A DNA stretch of 7,102 nucleotides from an uncultured Collinsella sp. (GTDB lineage Bacteria > Actinomycetota > Coriobacteriia > Coriobacteriales > Coriobacteriaceae): assembly GCA_902478865.1 (NCBI GenBank), contig CABSNA010000069.1, positions 1-7,102 on the forward strand, written 5' to 3'. How positions within the stretch are numbered: position 1 is the stretch's first letter; each line of letters begins with the position of its first letter. Positions 6,170-7,102 of this stretch are shown here, piece after piece. A program made the translations under genes and the position numbers. A model generated the notes under the pieces. The model was not told the origin of the DNA. It did no database searches and worked only from the letters and a program-made list of their open reading frames with translations.

Positions 6170-7102
6170 AGCGGCTCCTTCCAAAGATCAGCGTAGCGGC
6201 GGCGACAAACACCAGGGCCATCAGGACGAGCGCGCCGGCGCGAACAGCGAAGGGCCCCAGGTCCTCAAAGAAATACAGGCGATTGAACATGTCGCAGATG
6301 AGCTTGACGGGGTTGAGCCAGCACTCGACCGGACAAGCGCGGGCGACGTCGTCGGCAAGCGCCATCGCCGGCTCGCCGTAGAGGCCGGCGAACAGGGCGC
6401 ACGTGGTGGCAAAGCCCGTGAGGATGCCCGACTTGGATGCCTTGCCGCCCTTAACGGGAAGCGTGCCCACAAAAAGCCCCAGGCCCGTGGCGGCAAGCGC
6501 GGATGCAGCCCCGCCCAGCAGGCACAACCCCTCGCGCCCGCCAAAGTCGACGCCCACGACCAGGCGCACGTAGCCGATCGCAACCGCCATCGATGCAAAG
6601 GAAACCAGCCACGAGCCGACAAAAATGCCGGCCAGCGACGCCGTCTTGGAAAGACCGCCCACGCAGCGGCGCGCGCCGAGGCCGGACAGATTGGGCTGCA
6701 AATCGACGACGCTCAAGGCGGCAAACTCGGCAGACATCATCGCGACCAGGCCAAAAAGCGCGTAATAGTAGATGACCGTGCCATCGGGCGTGGCACGAGT
6801 CAGGCTCACGCGGCGGGTTCCGCCCTCGAGCGACAGGGCGCGCGCAACCGCCGCCGGATCGGCGAGCGCCGCCGGGTTGTCTTGGGCAATCTGGGACATG
6901 AGCCCGGCATTTTGTGTATACGAGCTTGCCACCGTTTCAAGGATGCTGCGGTCGGTAAGCACCGACGAGGCGCGCGAGCTGTCGTAACTCGATAGCAGCG
7001 TGAGCCTGGGCGTGCCCGCGGCATCAACCGTATAGATGCCCGCGACCTCGCCGGCCTTGAGCGCTTTGCGCGCGGCAGCCAAGTCTTCGTACTCGCTCAC
7101 AT
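6156..7102 (-). CDS. ABC-2 type transporter permease, upstream gene of a pair (5' end outside window)
   Basis: The frame is open from the window edge to a TAA at 6156, giving about 314 residues. The visible N-terminal stretch (residues 1-110, numbered from the GTG at 7100) looks like the middle of an ABC-2 extracytoplasmic domain, with YEDLAAARKALKAGEVAGIY matching the usual 'residue pairs then low-specificity sheet' pattern. So the first TM and the true start are probably beyond 7102, and the GTG is unlikely to be the start. TMs follow at about 111-132, 152-182, 190-213, 225-241 and 284-305. The NPVKLICDMFNRLYFFED segment (263-280) before the last TM is characteristic. With the overlapping downstream gene it likely forms the two membrane halves of one exporter. 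The ATPase is not in the window and is expected further upstream. Confidence 0.85.
   Translation of the reverse strand, partial: VSEYEDLAAARKALKAGEVAGIYTVDAAGTPRLTLLSSYDSSRASSVLTDRSILETVASSYTQNAGLMSQIAQDNPAALADPAAVARALSLEGGTRRVSLTRATPDGTVIYYYALFGLVAMMSAEFAALSVVDLQPNLSGLGARRCVGGLSKTASLAGIFVGSWLVSFASMAVAIGYVRLVVGVDFGGREGLCLLGGAASALAATGLGLFVGTLPVKGGKASKSGILTGFATTCALFAGLYGEPAMALADDVARACPVECWLNPVKLICDMFNRLYFFEDLGPFAVRAGALVLMALVFVAAATLIFGRSRYEHL
6175..6180 (-). promoter_or_regulatory. Ribosome binding site inside the upstream permease gene
   Basis: AAGGAG on the minus strand, 5 nt before the ATG at 6169. It is the strongest Shine-Dalgarno match in the window, lies within the last codons of the preceding gene, and fixes the start of the second ABC-2 permease. 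Confidence 0.75.

Noticed and set aside
6141..6995. Plus-strand open frame of 284 codons opposite the ABC-2 permease
   Set aside because: Low-complexity Lys/Arg/Ala/Gly shadow of a permease frame with a characteristic ABC-2 C-terminal segment. It has no convincing ribosome binding site of its own.
7098..7102. GTG at 7100 or ATG at 7102 as the start of the upstream ABC-2 permease
   Set aside because: The ATG at 7102 is out of frame and meets TGA at once. The GTG would give a protein without the first membrane segment and with half an external domain, so the gene most likely continues beyond the window.

Overview
The window is GC-rich bacterial DNA with all recognisable genes on the minus strand, so transcription runs from high to low coordinates. 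The high GC, the A+G-rich ribosome binding sites close to the start codons, the Fe-S protein type and the intergenic GGGGAC/GTCCCC repeats together suggest an actinobacterium of the Coriobacteriia, perhaps Collinsella. This is an inference from general character, not from a marker gene.

In transcription order, positions 7102 to 4964 hold two overlapping ABC-2 type permease genes. The first is cut by the window edge and the second is complete. They look like the two membrane halves of one exporter, whose ATPase gene is probably just outside the window. Positions 4963 to 4750 are intergenic: a repeat cluster with a perfect 26-bp inverted repeat, then a weak candidate promoter. Positions 4749 to 1361 hold a second, unrelated ABC system: a MacB/LolD-type ATPase followed 8 nt later by an 888-residue permease with two FtsX-type modules. 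Positions 1360 to 1158 are a second intergenic repeat cluster and a candidate promoter. Positions 1157 to 1 hold a DUF362 / COG2768-type protein with two [4Fe-4S] ferredoxin motifs, cut at its C-terminus by the window edge.

The genes form three apparent transcription units: ABC-2 exporter, FtsX-type exporter and Fe-S protein. The two boundaries between them are occupied by the same kind of repeat cluster. Each cluster starts 0 to 10 nt after a stop codon and is built from GTCCCC-containing units in the same order, with the same 27-bp step between the last two units. This is the least ordinary part of the window. It looks like a REP/REPIN-type family of non-coding palindromic repeats placed at 3' ends of genes. 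The genes themselves belong to familiar families, although the substrates of both transporters and the role of the Fe-S protein cannot be read from the sequence.
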